From Klenkia soli (GTDB taxonomy: Bacteria > Actinomycetota > Actinomycetes > Mycobacteriales > Geodermatophilaceae), in contig NZ_FNIR01000006.1 in NCBI RefSeq assembly GCF_900103975.1, forward strand, positions 62,001 through 126,000: a stretch of 64,000 bases of DNA, read 5' to 3'. A program made the translations under genes and the position numbers. The stretch's first letter is position 1. The number at the start of each line of letters is the position of its first letter. The notes under the pieces are model-generated. The model was not told the DNA's origin. It was given only the letters and a program-made list of their open reading frames with translations, and did not search any database. Shown here one piece after another: positions 1-7,512 of the stretch.

Positions 1-1
1 C

Positions 2-790
2 TGGGACGTCGTCCCCACCGAGGAGCCGGCCTACCCGGTCGAGAGCCTCTACGACGTCGTCCCCCCGGACAGCCGCACGCCCTACGACGTCCGCGAGGTC
101 ATCGCCCGGCTGGTCGACGGCAGCCGGTTCCACGAGTTCAAGGCCCTGTACGGGCAGACCCTGGTCACCGGGTTCGCCCGCATCCACGGCCACCCGGTCG
201 GCATCGTGGCCAACAACGGCATCCTGTTCGGCGAGTCCGCGGTCAAGGGCGCGCACTTCGTCGAGCTGTGCGACAAGCGCAAGGTGCCGCTGCTGTTCCT
301 GCAGAACATCAGCGGCTTCATGGTCGGCCGCGACTACGAGGCCGGCGGCATCGCCAAGCACGGCGCCAAGATGGTCACCGCGGTGGCCTGCGCCCGGGTG
401 CCCAAGCTGACGGTGGTCATCGGCGGGTCGTTCGGCGCCGGCAACTACTCGATGTGCGGCCGGGCCTACTCGCCCCGGTTCCTGTGGACCTGGCCCAACG
501 CCCGCATCTCGGTGATGGGCGGCGAGCAGGCCGCCGGCGTGCTCGCCACCGTCCGCCGCGACGGCCTGGAGGCCCGCGGCGAGGAGTGGTCGGCCGAGGA
601 CGAGGAGGCCTTCAAGGCCCCGGTCCGCGCGCAGTACGAGGAGCAGGGCCACCCCTACTACGCGACGGCCCGGCTCTGGGACGACGGGGTCATCGACCCC
701 GCCGACACCAGGACCGTGCTCGGTCTCGCGCTCTCGGCGTGCTCGCACGCCCCTCTCGAGGAGGTCGGCTATGGCGTCTTCCGGATGTGA
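2..790 (+). CDS. Acyl-CoA carboxylase carboxyltransferase (beta) subunit, methylcrotonyl-CoA type; 5' end outside window
   Basis: The reading frame is open from base 2 to the TGA at 788-790 (262 residues visible), so the start lies upstream. The visible part is the C-terminal carboxyltransferase domain: a GIVANNG segment, then [16 protein letters not shown] and a [15 protein letters not shown] block, all typical of 3-methylcrotonyl-CoA carboxylase beta subunits, and a C-terminal stretch with [14 protein letters not shown]. The enzyme transfers the carboxyl group from carboxybiotin to a branched acyl-CoA in leucine breakdown. The partner biotin carboxylase and an acyl-CoA dehydrogenase follow at 1604-4780. 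Choice of methylcrotonyl- over propionyl- or geranyl-CoA rests on the family resemblance and neighbours only. Confidence 0.9.
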   Translation, partial: WDVVPTEEPAYPVESLYDVVPPDSRTPYDVREVIARLVDGSRFHEFKALYGQTLVTGFARIHGHPVGIVANNGILFGESAVKGAHFVELCDKRKVPLLFLQNISGFMVGRDYEAGGIAKHGAKMVTAVACARVPKLTVVIGGSFGAGNYSMCGRAYSPRFLWTWPNARISVMGGEQAAGVLATVRRDGLEARGEEWSAEDEEAFKAPVRAQYEEQGHPYYATARLWDDGVIDPADTRTVLGLALSACSHAPLEEVGYGVFRM

Positions 791-803
791 GTCAGGCTCC
801 GGC

Positions 804-1331
804 TCAGACGCCGGCGATGCGCGGTGCGGTGGGGTCGGCGCCCTCGCCGGCGGCCGCCTCCCGCTGCACGTAGTCCTCGATCTGCTCGACGTCGTGCGCG
901 CTGCGCTTGGCGACGGCCAGCAGGTCGCTCATCTTGCTGACCTCCTCGACCTGCTCCTTGATGAACCACTGCATGAACTGGTCGGAGGCGAAGTCGTTCT
1001 CGCGCCGGGCGATCGCGGTGAGCTCGTTGATCTGCTCCGTGACGCGCTTCTCCTGCTCGAGGGCCAGGGCGACCGGCGCGACCACGTCGGTGAAGTCGTT
1101 GATCGGGGCCGGCAGGGCCGGGATGCGCACGTCGGCGTCGGCGTCGAGCAGGTAGCGCACCATCATCATCGCGTGGCTGCGCTCCTCGGCGGCCTGGTCG
1201 AAGAACAGCTGCGCGGTCTGCTGCATCGTCTGCTGGTCGTAGTAGACCGCGCAGGCGATGTACTGCTGGTGCGCGGCGAACTCGTTGCCGATCTGCACGT
1301 TGAGCTGGTTCACGAAGGCTTCGGCGGCCAC
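804..1331 (-). CDS. bfrB: Non-haem ferritin (mycobacterial BfrB-like)
   Basis: 175-residue iron-storage protein that oxidises Fe(II) and stores it inside a 24-subunit shell. Ferroxidase residues are visible: E17 in NEFAAHQQY, E50 and H53 in EERSHAMMM, and further glutamates in the third and fourth helices (EQEKRV, EQVEEVSKM). The sequence closely resembles mycobacterial BfrB, including FMQWF-like FMQWFIKEQVEE. I chose GTG at 1331 because GAGGAG lies 5 bases upstream and the protein then starts like the family; the same frame is open further upstream but that part is low-complexity. It is convergent with the carboxyltransferase gene (13-base gap) and divergent from a Cys-rich small gene with which it shares a candidate iron box (1395-1413). 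A TACGGT -10-like hexamer lies at 1365-1370. Confidence 0.93.
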   Translation of the reverse strand: MAAEAFVNQLNVQIGNEFAAHQQYIACAVYYDQQTMQQTAQLFFDQAAEERSHAMMMVRYLLDADADVRIPALPAPINDFTDVVAPVALALEQEKRVTEQINELTAIARRENDFASDQFMQWFIKEQVEEVSKMSDLLAVAKRSAHDVEQIEDYVQREAAAGEGADPTAPRIAGV

Positions 1332-1394
1332 GGGGTCTCCTCGGTGCGGCTGGACGTCGCAGGAACCGTACCGACCTGCCCCTACCGAACCCGG

Positions 1395-1413
1395 ACAGGT
1401 ATGGCTAACCTCA
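1395..1413. promoter_or_regulatory. Candidate IdeR/DtxR iron box
   Basis: The 19-base site has AGGT at 1397-1400 and GGCTAACCT at 1403-1411. It matches the known IdeR consensus (TTAGGTTAGGCTAACCTAA) at 14 of 19 positions. It lies 64 bases upstream of the ferritin start on one side and ends 5 bases before the GTG of the small Cys-rich gene on the other. IdeR is known to activate ferritin genes from upstream sites and to repress promoters it overlaps, so opposite effects on the two genes are plausible (inference). Confidence 0.6.
1406..1411 (+). promoter_or_regulatory. Candidate -10 hexamer TAACCT for a leaderless transcript
   Basis: TAACCT fits the actinobacterial TANNNT -10 pattern and sits 6 bases before the GTG at 1418, so transcription would begin at or next to the start codon. 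The hexamer lies inside the candidate iron box, which predicts repression when the iron regulator is bound. No clear -35 is seen. Confidence 0.4.
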
Positions 1414-1417
1414 GTTC

Positions 1418-1579
1418 GTGGCCAAGCAGCGCATGCCGAAGAAGAAGTGCTGCGTCGACAAGCCGCGGTGCGGGCGCTGCCCGCTCCGCGCACTCGCCGA
1501 GGGCACGCTGCCGCCGGGGTACACCGTCAAGAAGCGCCGGCTGGTCAAGGCCGACAAGGTCCTGGGGCGCGCAGCCTGA
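1418..1579 (+). CDS. Small Cys-rich basic protein, 53 residues, unknown function
   Basis: A 54-codon frame starting at GTG 1418, ending TGA 1577-1579. The N-terminal half is Lys-rich and carries four cysteines in the pattern CC-x8-C-x2-C (KKKCCVDKPRCGRCP), which looks like a small metal-binding knuckle; the C-terminal half is basic. I recall similar short KKCC...PRC.RCP proteins in other actinobacteria, always uncharacterised. There is no ribosome-binding site, but a TAACCT -10-like hexamer 6 bases upstream suggests leaderless expression. The candidate iron box overlaps that promoter, so an iron-linked role is an inference from context. A gap of 24 bases separates it from the biotin carboxylase gene. 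Confidence 0.7.
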   Translation: MAKQRMPKKKCCVDKPRCGRCPLRALAEGTLPPGYTVKKRRLVKADKVLGRAA

Positions 1580-1603
1580 CCTGCTGACGGCGGTGAGCGC
1601 CTG

Positions 1604-3616
1604 ATGTTCACCACCGTCCTGGTGGCCAACCGCGGCGAGATCGCGGTCCGGGTCATCCGCACCCTCCGCTCCATGGGCATCCGGTCCGTCGCGGTGCACA
1701 GCGACGCCGACGCCGGTGCGCTGCACACGCGGGTCGCCGACCTCGCCGTCCCCATCGGTCCGGCTCCGGCCGCGCAGAGCTACCTGTCGATCGAGCGGAT
1801 CGTGGCGGCCTGCCGGGCCACCGGTGCGCAGGCCGTGCACCCCGGCTACGGCTTCCTGTCCGAGAACGTCGAGTTCGCCCGGGCCCTGGAGGCCGCGGGC
1901 ATCACCTTCATCGGCCCCCCGGTGGCCGCCATCGAGGCGATGGGCGACAAGATCCGGGCCAAGGCGACCGTGCGCGCGGCCGGCGTCCCTGTCGTCCCCG
2001 GGTCCTCGGAGCCGGGCATGGACGACGCCGCGGTCGCCGCGGCCGCCGTCGAGGCCGGGTTCCCCGTGCTGCTCAAGCCGTCGGCCGGCGGCGGCGGCAA
2101 GGGCATGCGGGTGGTCACCGCTGAGCACGAGCTGGCCGAGCAGATCGCCGGCGCCCGCCGGGAGGCCCGGTCCTCCTTCGGCGACGACACCCTGCTGGTC
2201 GAGCGGTACGTGGGCAACAGCCGGCACATCGAGGTGCAGGTGATGGCCGACAGCCACGGGGCCGTCGTCCACCTCGGCGAGCGCGAGTGCTCGCTGCAGC
2301 GCCGGCACCAGAAGGTCGTCGAGGAGGCCCCCTCGCCCCTGCTGTCGGCCCGCATGCGGGCCACGATGGGCCAGGCCGCCGTCGACGCCGCGGCCGCCGT
2401 CGGCTACACCGGGGCCGGCACCGTCGAGTTCATCGTGGACGCCGACAACCCGCGCGACTTCTTCTTCCTGGAGATGAACACCCGGCTGCAGGTCGAGCAC
2501 CCGGTCACCGAGGCGATCACCGGGCTGGACCTGGTCGAGCTGCAGGTACGGGTGGCCGCGGGCGAGCAGCTGCCCTTCGAGCAGGCCGACGTCGAGCTCG
2601 GCGGCCACGCCATCGAGGCCCGGGTCTACGCCGAGGACCCCGCGCGGGGCTTCCTGCCGCAGGCCGGCACGGTCGTCTCGTTGACCGAGGCCGACGGCGA
2701 GGGCATCCGGGTCGACAGCTCCCTGGTCGAGGGCGGGGTGGTGGGCTCGGACTACGACCCGATGCTGGCCAAGGTCATCGCCTGGGGCCCGACCCGCGAG
2801 ACCGCCCGCGGTCGGCTGGTCGCGGCGCTGGGCCGCACCGCCGTCCTCGGTGTCACCACGAACGTGCCGTTCCTGCGGGCGCTGCTCAGCGACCCGGCCG
2901 TCGTGGCCGGCGACCTGGACACCGGGCTGATCGAGCGGCGCGGCGAGCAGCTGACCCGGGCCGAGGACCCGCCGGCCGGAATCTACGCCGCGGTGGCGAT
3001 GGCGCTGCTGCTGGCCGACGAGCCCGGCGGGGTCGGGGGGCAGGGTGGGGCAGCCGTCGTGGACCCGTGGTCGGTGCCCGGTGGCTGGCGGGTCGGCGCG
3101 CACGCCTGGACCCCGCGCACGCTGGTGGTGCCCGGCGGCGAGCCGGTCGTCGTGCGCACCCGTGGCCGGGCCGGCGACGGCGAGGTGCGGGTCGGCGAGG
3201 GCGAGCCGCAGCGCGCGCGGGCCTGGCTGCAGGGCGACCGGCTCGCGGTCGCGCTGGACGACGTGACCACGTGGTACGCCCACGCGCGGGACGGCTCGAC
3301 CGTCTGGCTGGGCGCCGAGGGCTACGCGCTGCCGTTCCGGCTCGTCGAGCGCAGCACCGGCGCGGGGACGGCGGCCTCGGCCGGTGGTGCGGTGACCGCA
3401 CCCATGCCGGGCACGGTGACCGTGGTCCGGGCCGCGGTGGGCGACGAGGTGGTGGCGGGGACCCCGCTGCTGGTCGTCGAGGCGATGAAGATGGAGCACG
3501 TGCTGGTCGCGCCGCTGGACGGCGTGGTCACCGAGCTACCGGTGACGGTCGGCCACCAGGTCCGGCTGGACGAGCAGGTGGCCGTGGTGACCCCACGGGC
3601 GCCCGAGGGGGACTGA
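1604..3616 (+). CDS. Acyl-CoA carboxylase biotin carboxylase / biotin carrier (alpha) subunit, methylcrotonyl-CoA type
   Basis: 670 residues. Order of domains: biotin carboxylase N-terminal domain (about 1-110), ATP-grasp domain with the glycine-rich loop AGGGGKGMRVV near residue 165 and the FLEMNTRLQVEHPVTE block near 290, C-terminal biotin carboxylase domain to about 445, a variable linker, and a biotinyl domain at the end with EAMKMEH; Lys629 is the biotin attachment site. It carboxylates biotin with ATP and bicarbonate and hands the carboxyl to the beta subunit encoded at 2-790. It is followed after 3 bases by an acyl-CoA dehydrogenase gene, the usual arrangement of actinobacterial leucine-degradation clusters. 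Confidence 0.93.
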   Translation: MFTTVLVANRGEIAVRVIRTLRSMGIRSVAVHSDADAGALHTRVADLAVPIGPAPAAQSYLSIERIVAACRATGAQAVHPGYGFLSENVEFARALEAAGITFIGPPVAAIEAMGDKIRAKATVRAAGVPVVPGSSEPGMDDAAVAAAAVEAGFPVLLKPSAGGGGKGMRVVTAEHELAEQIAGARREARSSFGDDTLLVERYVGNSRHIEVQVMADSHGAVVHLGERECSLQRRHQKVVEEAPSPLLSARMRATMGQAAVDAAAAVGYTGAGTVEFIVDADNPRDFFFLEMNTRLQVEHPVTEAITGLDLVELQVRVAAGEQLPFEQADVELGGHAIEARVYAEDPARGFLPQAGTVVSLTEADGEGIRVDSSLVEGGVVGSDYDPMLAKVIAWGPTRETARGRLVAALGRTAVLGVTTNVPFLRALLSDPAVVAGDLDTGLIERRGEQLTRAEDPPAGIYAAVAMALLLADEPGGVGGQGGAAVVDPWSVPGGWRVGAHAWTPRTLVVPGGEPVVVRTRGRAGDGEVRVGEGEPQRARAWLQGDRLAVALDDVTTWYAHARDGSTVWLGAEGYALPFRLVERSTGAGTAASAGGAVTAPMPGTVTVVRAAVGDEVVAGTPLLVVEAMKMEHVLVAPLDGVVTELPVTVGHQVRLDEQVAVVTPRAPEGD

Positions 3617-3619
3617 GCG

Positions 3620-4780
3620 ATGGTGCTGGACTACCGGCTGGACACCGAGACCGAGGCGCTGCGGACGATGGTCCGCGAGTTCGCCAACGAGGTGGTGCGC
3701 CCGCAGATCGGGGCCTTCTACGAGGCCGACGAGTTCCCGACCGCGATCGTGCGGCAGATGGGCGAGCTCGGGCTGTTCGGGCTGCCCTTCCCCGAGGAGT
3801 ACGGCGGCTCGGGCGGTGACTACTTCACCCTGTGCGTCGCGCTCGAGGAGCTGGCCAGGGTCGACTCCTCGGTCGCCATCACGCTGGAGGCCGGGGTCTC
3901 GCTCGGCGCCATGCCGATCTTCCGGTTCGGCACCGAGGAGCAGAAGAAGGAGTGGCTGCCCCGGCTGTGCGCCGGCGAGGCGCTGGGTGCCTTCGGGCTG
4001 ACCGAGGCCGGCGGCGGCTCGGACGCCGGCTCCACCCGCACGACGGCGAAGCTCGAGGACGGCCAGTGGGTGATCAACGGCTCGAAGGCGTTCATCACCA
4101 ACTCGGGCACCGAGCTCACCGAGCTGGTCACGGTCACCGCCGTCACCGGCACGAAGCCCGACGGCGGCAAGGAGATCTCGGCGATCATCGTGCCGTCGGG
4201 CACCCCGGGCTTCGTCGTCGGCCAGCGGTACTCGAAGGTCGGCTGGAACGCCTCGGACACCCGCGAGCTGTCCTTCACCGACGTCCGGGTGCCCGAGGAG
4301 AACCTGGTGGGCGAGCGGGGCCGCGGGTACGCGCAGTTCCTCTCGATCCTCGACGAGGGCCGCATCGCCATCGCCGCGCTGGCCGTCGGGCTGTGCCAGG
4401 GCTGCATCGACGAGAGCGTGAAGTACGCCGCCGAGCGCGAGGCGTTCGGCCAGGCCATCGGCCGCAACCAGGCCGTGGCCTTCATGATCGCCGACATGGA
4501 GGTGCGCGCCTCGACCGCGCGGTTGGCCTACTACCGGGCCGCCGAGAAGATGCTGCGCGGCGAGCCGTTCAAGCGCGAGGCCGCCGTCGCCAAGCTGTAC
4601 AGCTCCGAGATGGCGATGGAGAACGCCCGGTACGCCACCCAGGTGCACGGCGGGTACGGCTTCATGAACGAGTTCCCGGTCGGCCGGTTCTACCGCGACG
4701 CCAAGATCCTGGAGATCGGCGAGGGCACCAGCGAGGTGCAGCGCATGCTCATCGCGAGGTCCCTCGGCATCGGCGCCTGA
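3620..4780 (+). CDS. Acyl-CoA dehydrogenase (isovaleryl-/short branched-chain type)
   Basis: 386 residues, the usual length of the family. It shows the N-terminal helical domain, the FGLTEAGGGSDAGSTRTTA flavin/substrate loop near residue 130, and the C-terminal signature around GGYGFMNEFPVGRFYRDAKILEIGEGTSEVQR, where the Glu of EGTSEV corresponds to the catalytic base of most family members. FAD-dependent alpha,beta-dehydrogenation of an acyl-CoA in the cytoplasm. The 3-base gap after the biotin carboxylase gene indicates one transcript, so the likely substrate is isovaleryl-CoA or citronellyl-CoA-type intermediates feeding the carboxylase. Exact substrate is inferred from context. Confidence 0.92.
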   Translation: MVLDYRLDTETEALRTMVREFANEVVRPQIGAFYEADEFPTAIVRQMGELGLFGLPFPEEYGGSGGDYFTLCVALEELARVDSSVAITLEAGVSLGAMPIFRFGTEEQKKEWLPRLCAGEALGAFGLTEAGGGSDAGSTRTTAKLEDGQWVINGSKAFITNSGTELTELVTVTAVTGTKPDGGKEISAIIVPSGTPGFVVGQRYSKVGWNASDTRELSFTDVRVPEENLVGERGRGYAQFLSILDEGRIAIAALAVGLCQGCIDESVKYAAEREAFGQAIGRNQAVAFMIADMEVRASTARLAYYRAAEKMLRGEPFKREAAVAKLYSSEMAMENARYATQVHGGYGFMNEFPVGRFYRDAKILEIGEGTSEVQRMLIARSLGIGA

Positions 4781-4798
4781 GGTGCGACGGGGCCGCAC

Positions 4799-5809
4799 TC
4801 AGGCGGTGACGTCGACGAGCACCTTGCCGACGGCGGCGTCCTGCACGGCCTGGTGCGCGGCGGCGGTGTCGGCCAGGGCGTAGGTGTGCAGCGGCAGCCC
4901 GGCGTCCTCGCCGACCCGGATCGCGCCGTCGGCCAGCGCCGCGGTGATGTCGGCGACCGCCTGGGCCTTGGCCTCGGCCGGCGCGGTGTAGACCATCACG
5001 AACTGGAACCGGGTGTTCAACGCCATGAACGCGCGGGTCGGCGCGCTGAACTCGGGTCCGCCGTCGTCGGCGTAGACCGCGATCGAGGCGTGCTGGGCGA
5101 CCACCTTCGTGTCCACCTCGGCGTTGGCCCGGATCGACACCTCGACGACCGCCCGGACGCCGTCCGGTGCGATCTCGCGGACCCGCGCGGCGACGTCCTC
5201 GGTCCGGTAGTCCACGACGTGGTCGGCGCCGGCCGCCCGGGCCAGCGCCGCCTTCTCGGGGGAGCTGACGGTGGTGATCACGGTGGCCCCGGCCCAGTGC
5301 GCGAGCTGGATCGCGGCGTTGCCGACCGCCCCGGCCCCGCCCTGCACGAGCACCGGGACGCCGGCCAGCGACCCGGGGGACAGCTGCCGGGGCAGGTGCT
5401 CGGCCACCGTCAGGCACCGGTGCGCGGTCATGAAGGGGATGCCCAGTGCTGCGCCGAGCTCGACGGGGTGGTCGCCCAGCGGCACGGCCTGCTCGGCCCG
5501 GACGACGGTGTGCTCGGCCGCGGTGCCGCCGGTCCGTTCCCAGGCGGCCTCCCAGACCCACACCCGCTCGCCCACGCGGTCGGCCGGGACGCCCTCGCCG
5601 ACGGCGTCGACGGTGCCCGCGCCGTCCTGGTTCGGGGTCTGCGGCGTGCCCCCCGGGGTCGCGGTGCTGCGGCGCTTCCAGTCGGTGGGGTTGACCCCCG
5701 ACAGGGCCAACCGCACCCGGACCTCGCCGGGGCCGGGGTCGGGGGTGGGCAGCTCGGTCAGCTGGAGGACGTCGGGGCCGCCGGACTCGGTGTAGGTGAT
5801 CGCTCGCAC
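4799..5809 (-). CDS. NADPH:quinone reductase-like MDR-family oxidoreductase
   Basis: 336 residues, GTG start at 5809. Medium-chain dehydrogenase/reductase fold without structural zinc ligands: GroES-like N-terminal half (GGPDVLQL, PGEVRVRL, GVNPTDWKRR, NQDGAGTVDAVG) and a Rossmann half with VLVQGGAGAVGNAAIQLAHWAGATVI near residue 155. This fits zeta-crystallin/QOR-type enzymes that reduce quinones or enones with NADPH; the substrate cannot be told. It lies 9 bases downstream of the DUF885 gene on the same strand and is probably cotranscribed with it. It is convergent with the acyl-CoA dehydrogenase gene. Confidence 0.88.
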   Translation of the reverse strand: MRAITYTESGGPDVLQLTELPTPDPGPGEVRVRLALSGVNPTDWKRRSTATPGGTPQTPNQDGAGTVDAVGEGVPADRVGERVWVWEAAWERTGGTAAEHTVVRAEQAVPLGDHPVELGAALGIPFMTAHRCLTVAEHLPRQLSPGSLAGVPVLVQGGAGAVGNAAIQLAHWAGATVITTVSSPEKAALARAAGADHVVDYRTEDVAARVREIAPDGVRAVVEVSIRANAEVDTKVVAQHASIAVYADDGGPEFSAPTRAFMALNTRFQFVMVYTAPAEAKAQAVADITAALADGAIRVGEDAGLPLHTYALADTAAAHQAVQDAAVGKVLVDVTA

Positions 5810-5818
5810 ACCACCTGC

Positions 5819-7474
5819 CTACAGGCGGGCCAGCTCCTCCGCCAGCGGGCCCAGGCCGAGGGGGCCCAGGTCGAGCACCCGGCGGTGCCAGTCCTTCAGG
5901 TCGAACGCCTCGCCGTGCCGGGCGCGGGCGTCCTCGCGGCACTGCAGGAACACCCGCTCGCCGACCTTGTAGACCGGCGCCTGGCCGGGCCACCCCAGGT
6001 AGCGGTGCAGCTCATCGACCAGCATCGCGTCCTCCATGGACACGTGGTCGCGGAGGAACTGCAGGGCCACGTCGTAGCTCCACCGCGTCGCGTCGAGCCC
6101 GTGCCCGGGCGGGATCGGGAGGTCCAGGTGCACCCCGATGTCCAGCACCACCCGGGCAGCCCGCAGCTCCTGGGCGTCGAGCATGCCCAGCCGGTCGCCG
6201 GCGTCGTCGAGGAACCCCAGCTCGCCCATGAGCCGCTCGGAGTACAGCGCCCAGCCCTCGGCGTGGGCGGAGCAGAAGTTCAGCAGCCGCTGCCACCGGT
6301 TCAGCGTCGCCGCGTTGTGCACGGTCTGGCCGATCTGCAGGTGGTGGCCGGGCACGCCCTCGTGGAAGACCGTCGTGGTCTCGCGCCAGGTGGTCATGTC
6401 GTCGACGTCGTCGGGCAGCGACCACCACATGCGGCCGGGCCGGCTGAAGTCCTCGGTCGGGCTGGAGTAGTAGACGCCGGCGCCGGAGGTGGGGGTCAGC
6501 CGGCCCTCGATCCGGCGCACCGGCTCGGGGATGTCGAAGTGGACGCCGTCCAGCGCGGCGATGGCCGCGTCGGCGGTGTCCTGCAGCCACCGCTGCAACG
6601 CGTCGCGGCCGCGGACCAGCCGGGCGGGGTCGGCGTCCAGCACGGCCATCGCACCGGCGACGCCCTGACCGGGGGCGATGGTCTCGGCGACGGCGGCCTT
6701 CTCGGCCACGACCCGGGCCAGCTCGGCCCAGCCCCAGGCGTAGGTCTCGTCCAGGTCGAGGTCGGCGCCGGTGAAGTAGCGGGACTCCAGCGCGTAGCGC
6801 TCGCGGCCGACGCCGTCGGCCTCGGGTGCACGCGGAAGCAGGGACCGCTCGACGTGGTCGGCGAAGTGCAGGAACGCGTCGTGCGCGCCCTCGGCTGCCC
6901 GGTCCAGCTCGCCGCGCAGCTCGACCGGTGCAGGTGCGGTGAAGGTGGTGAAGAAGCCGGGCAGGTGCGGCGTGCCGGCCCACTTCCGGGCCAGCGCGGC
7001 GGTGAGCCGGACCTGCCGGGCGGCGGCGACCTTGCCGTCGTCGGCGGCGGCGTCCAGCCCGGCCAGGTAGCCGTCGACGGCGGCGGGCAGGGCGGTGATC
7101 CGGCGGGCCACGGTGGCCCACTGCTCGGCGGTGTCCACCGGCATCAGGTCGAAGGTCGACCGGAAGTCCTGCAACGGGCACTCGATGGAGTTGAGGTCGG
7201 CCGCGGACCAGCCCGCGTCGAACCGGGCCAGCTCGGACTCCAGCCGCTCGACCATGGCGGCCCGGGCGACCTCCTCGCCGCGGTCGGCGGCCGGGCAATC
7301 GTGCAGCGCGGCCAGGGTGCGCCGCAGCAGGTCGGCCCGCGCCGCGCGGCCGGTGGGGGAGTGGTCGGGCCAGAGGTCGTCGTACCCGGGTACGCCCAGG
7401 AAGGTCGCCATCGTCGGGTCGGCGGCGGCGTACTCGTCGACGAACCGGTCGGCCAGCTGCTCCAACGGGGTCAT
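5819..7474 (-). CDS. DUF885 family protein, putative zinc-dependent hydrolase
   Basis: 551 residues. The C-terminal half has the family hallmark FHEGVPGHHLQIGQ, an HExxxHH-like motif that suggests a zincin-type metal site, followed by the conserved region around LYSERLMGELG. Members are often annotated as putative peptidases; no activity is established for this one. ATG 7474 is the likely start (sequence MTPLEQLADRF); upstream codons in the frame are low-complexity. The start codon lies inside a 13-base-pair inverted repeat (7471-7503) that also serves as the 3' hairpin of the upstream glycosyltransferase gene. No signal peptide is visible. Confidence 0.85.
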   Translation of the reverse strand: MTPLEQLADRFVDEYAAADPTMATFLGVPGYDDLWPDHSPTGRAARADLLRRTLAALHDCPAADRGEEVARAAMVERLESELARFDAGWSAADLNSIECPLQDFRSTFDLMPVDTAEQWATVARRITALPAAVDGYLAGLDAAADDGKVAAARQVRLTAALARKWAGTPHLPGFFTTFTAPAPVELRGELDRAAEGAHDAFLHFADHVERSLLPRAPEADGVGRERYALESRYFTGADLDLDETYAWGWAELARVVAEKAAVAETIAPGQGVAGAMAVLDADPARLVRGRDALQRWLQDTADAAIAALDGVHFDIPEPVRRIEGRLTPTSGAGVYYSSPTEDFSRPGRMWWSLPDDVDDMTTWRETTTVFHEGVPGHHLQIGQTVHNAATLNRWQRLLNFCSAHAEGWALYSERLMGELGFLDDAGDRLGMLDAQELRAARVVLDIGVHLDLPIPPGHGLDATRWSYDVALQFLRDHVSMEDAMLVDELHRYLGWPGQAPVYKVGERVFLQCREDARARHGEAFDLKDWHRRVLDLGPLGLGPLAEELARL

Positions 7475-7503
7475 CGGCCCACCGTAGGGGGGTGGGCCGA
7501 TGA
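7471..7503 (-). terminator. 13-bp inverted repeat, 7-base loop, covering the DUF885 start codon
   Basis: Arms 7471-7483 and 7491-7503 are perfect reverse complements (TCATCGGCCCACC and its complement). Read on the minus strand the hairpin begins 10 bases after the glycosyltransferase stop codon, so it can act as a terminator without a T-tract; the distal arm contains the ATG of the DUF885 gene, so on read-through transcripts the start would be base-paired. Confidence 0.55.
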
Positions 7504-7512
7504 CCGGCGACG

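Noticed and set aside
1332-1493. N-terminal extension of ferritin to 1493
   Set aside because: Would overlap the Cys-rich gene and iron box, is low-complexity, and a GTG with GAGGAG at the family-typical start is present.
1382-3499. 705-codon minus-strand open frame opposite the biotin carboxylase gene
   Set aside because: Composition (Gly/Arg/Ala/Val/His repeats) is that of a shadow frame in GC-rich DNA; the plus strand codes for a full-length conserved enzyme.
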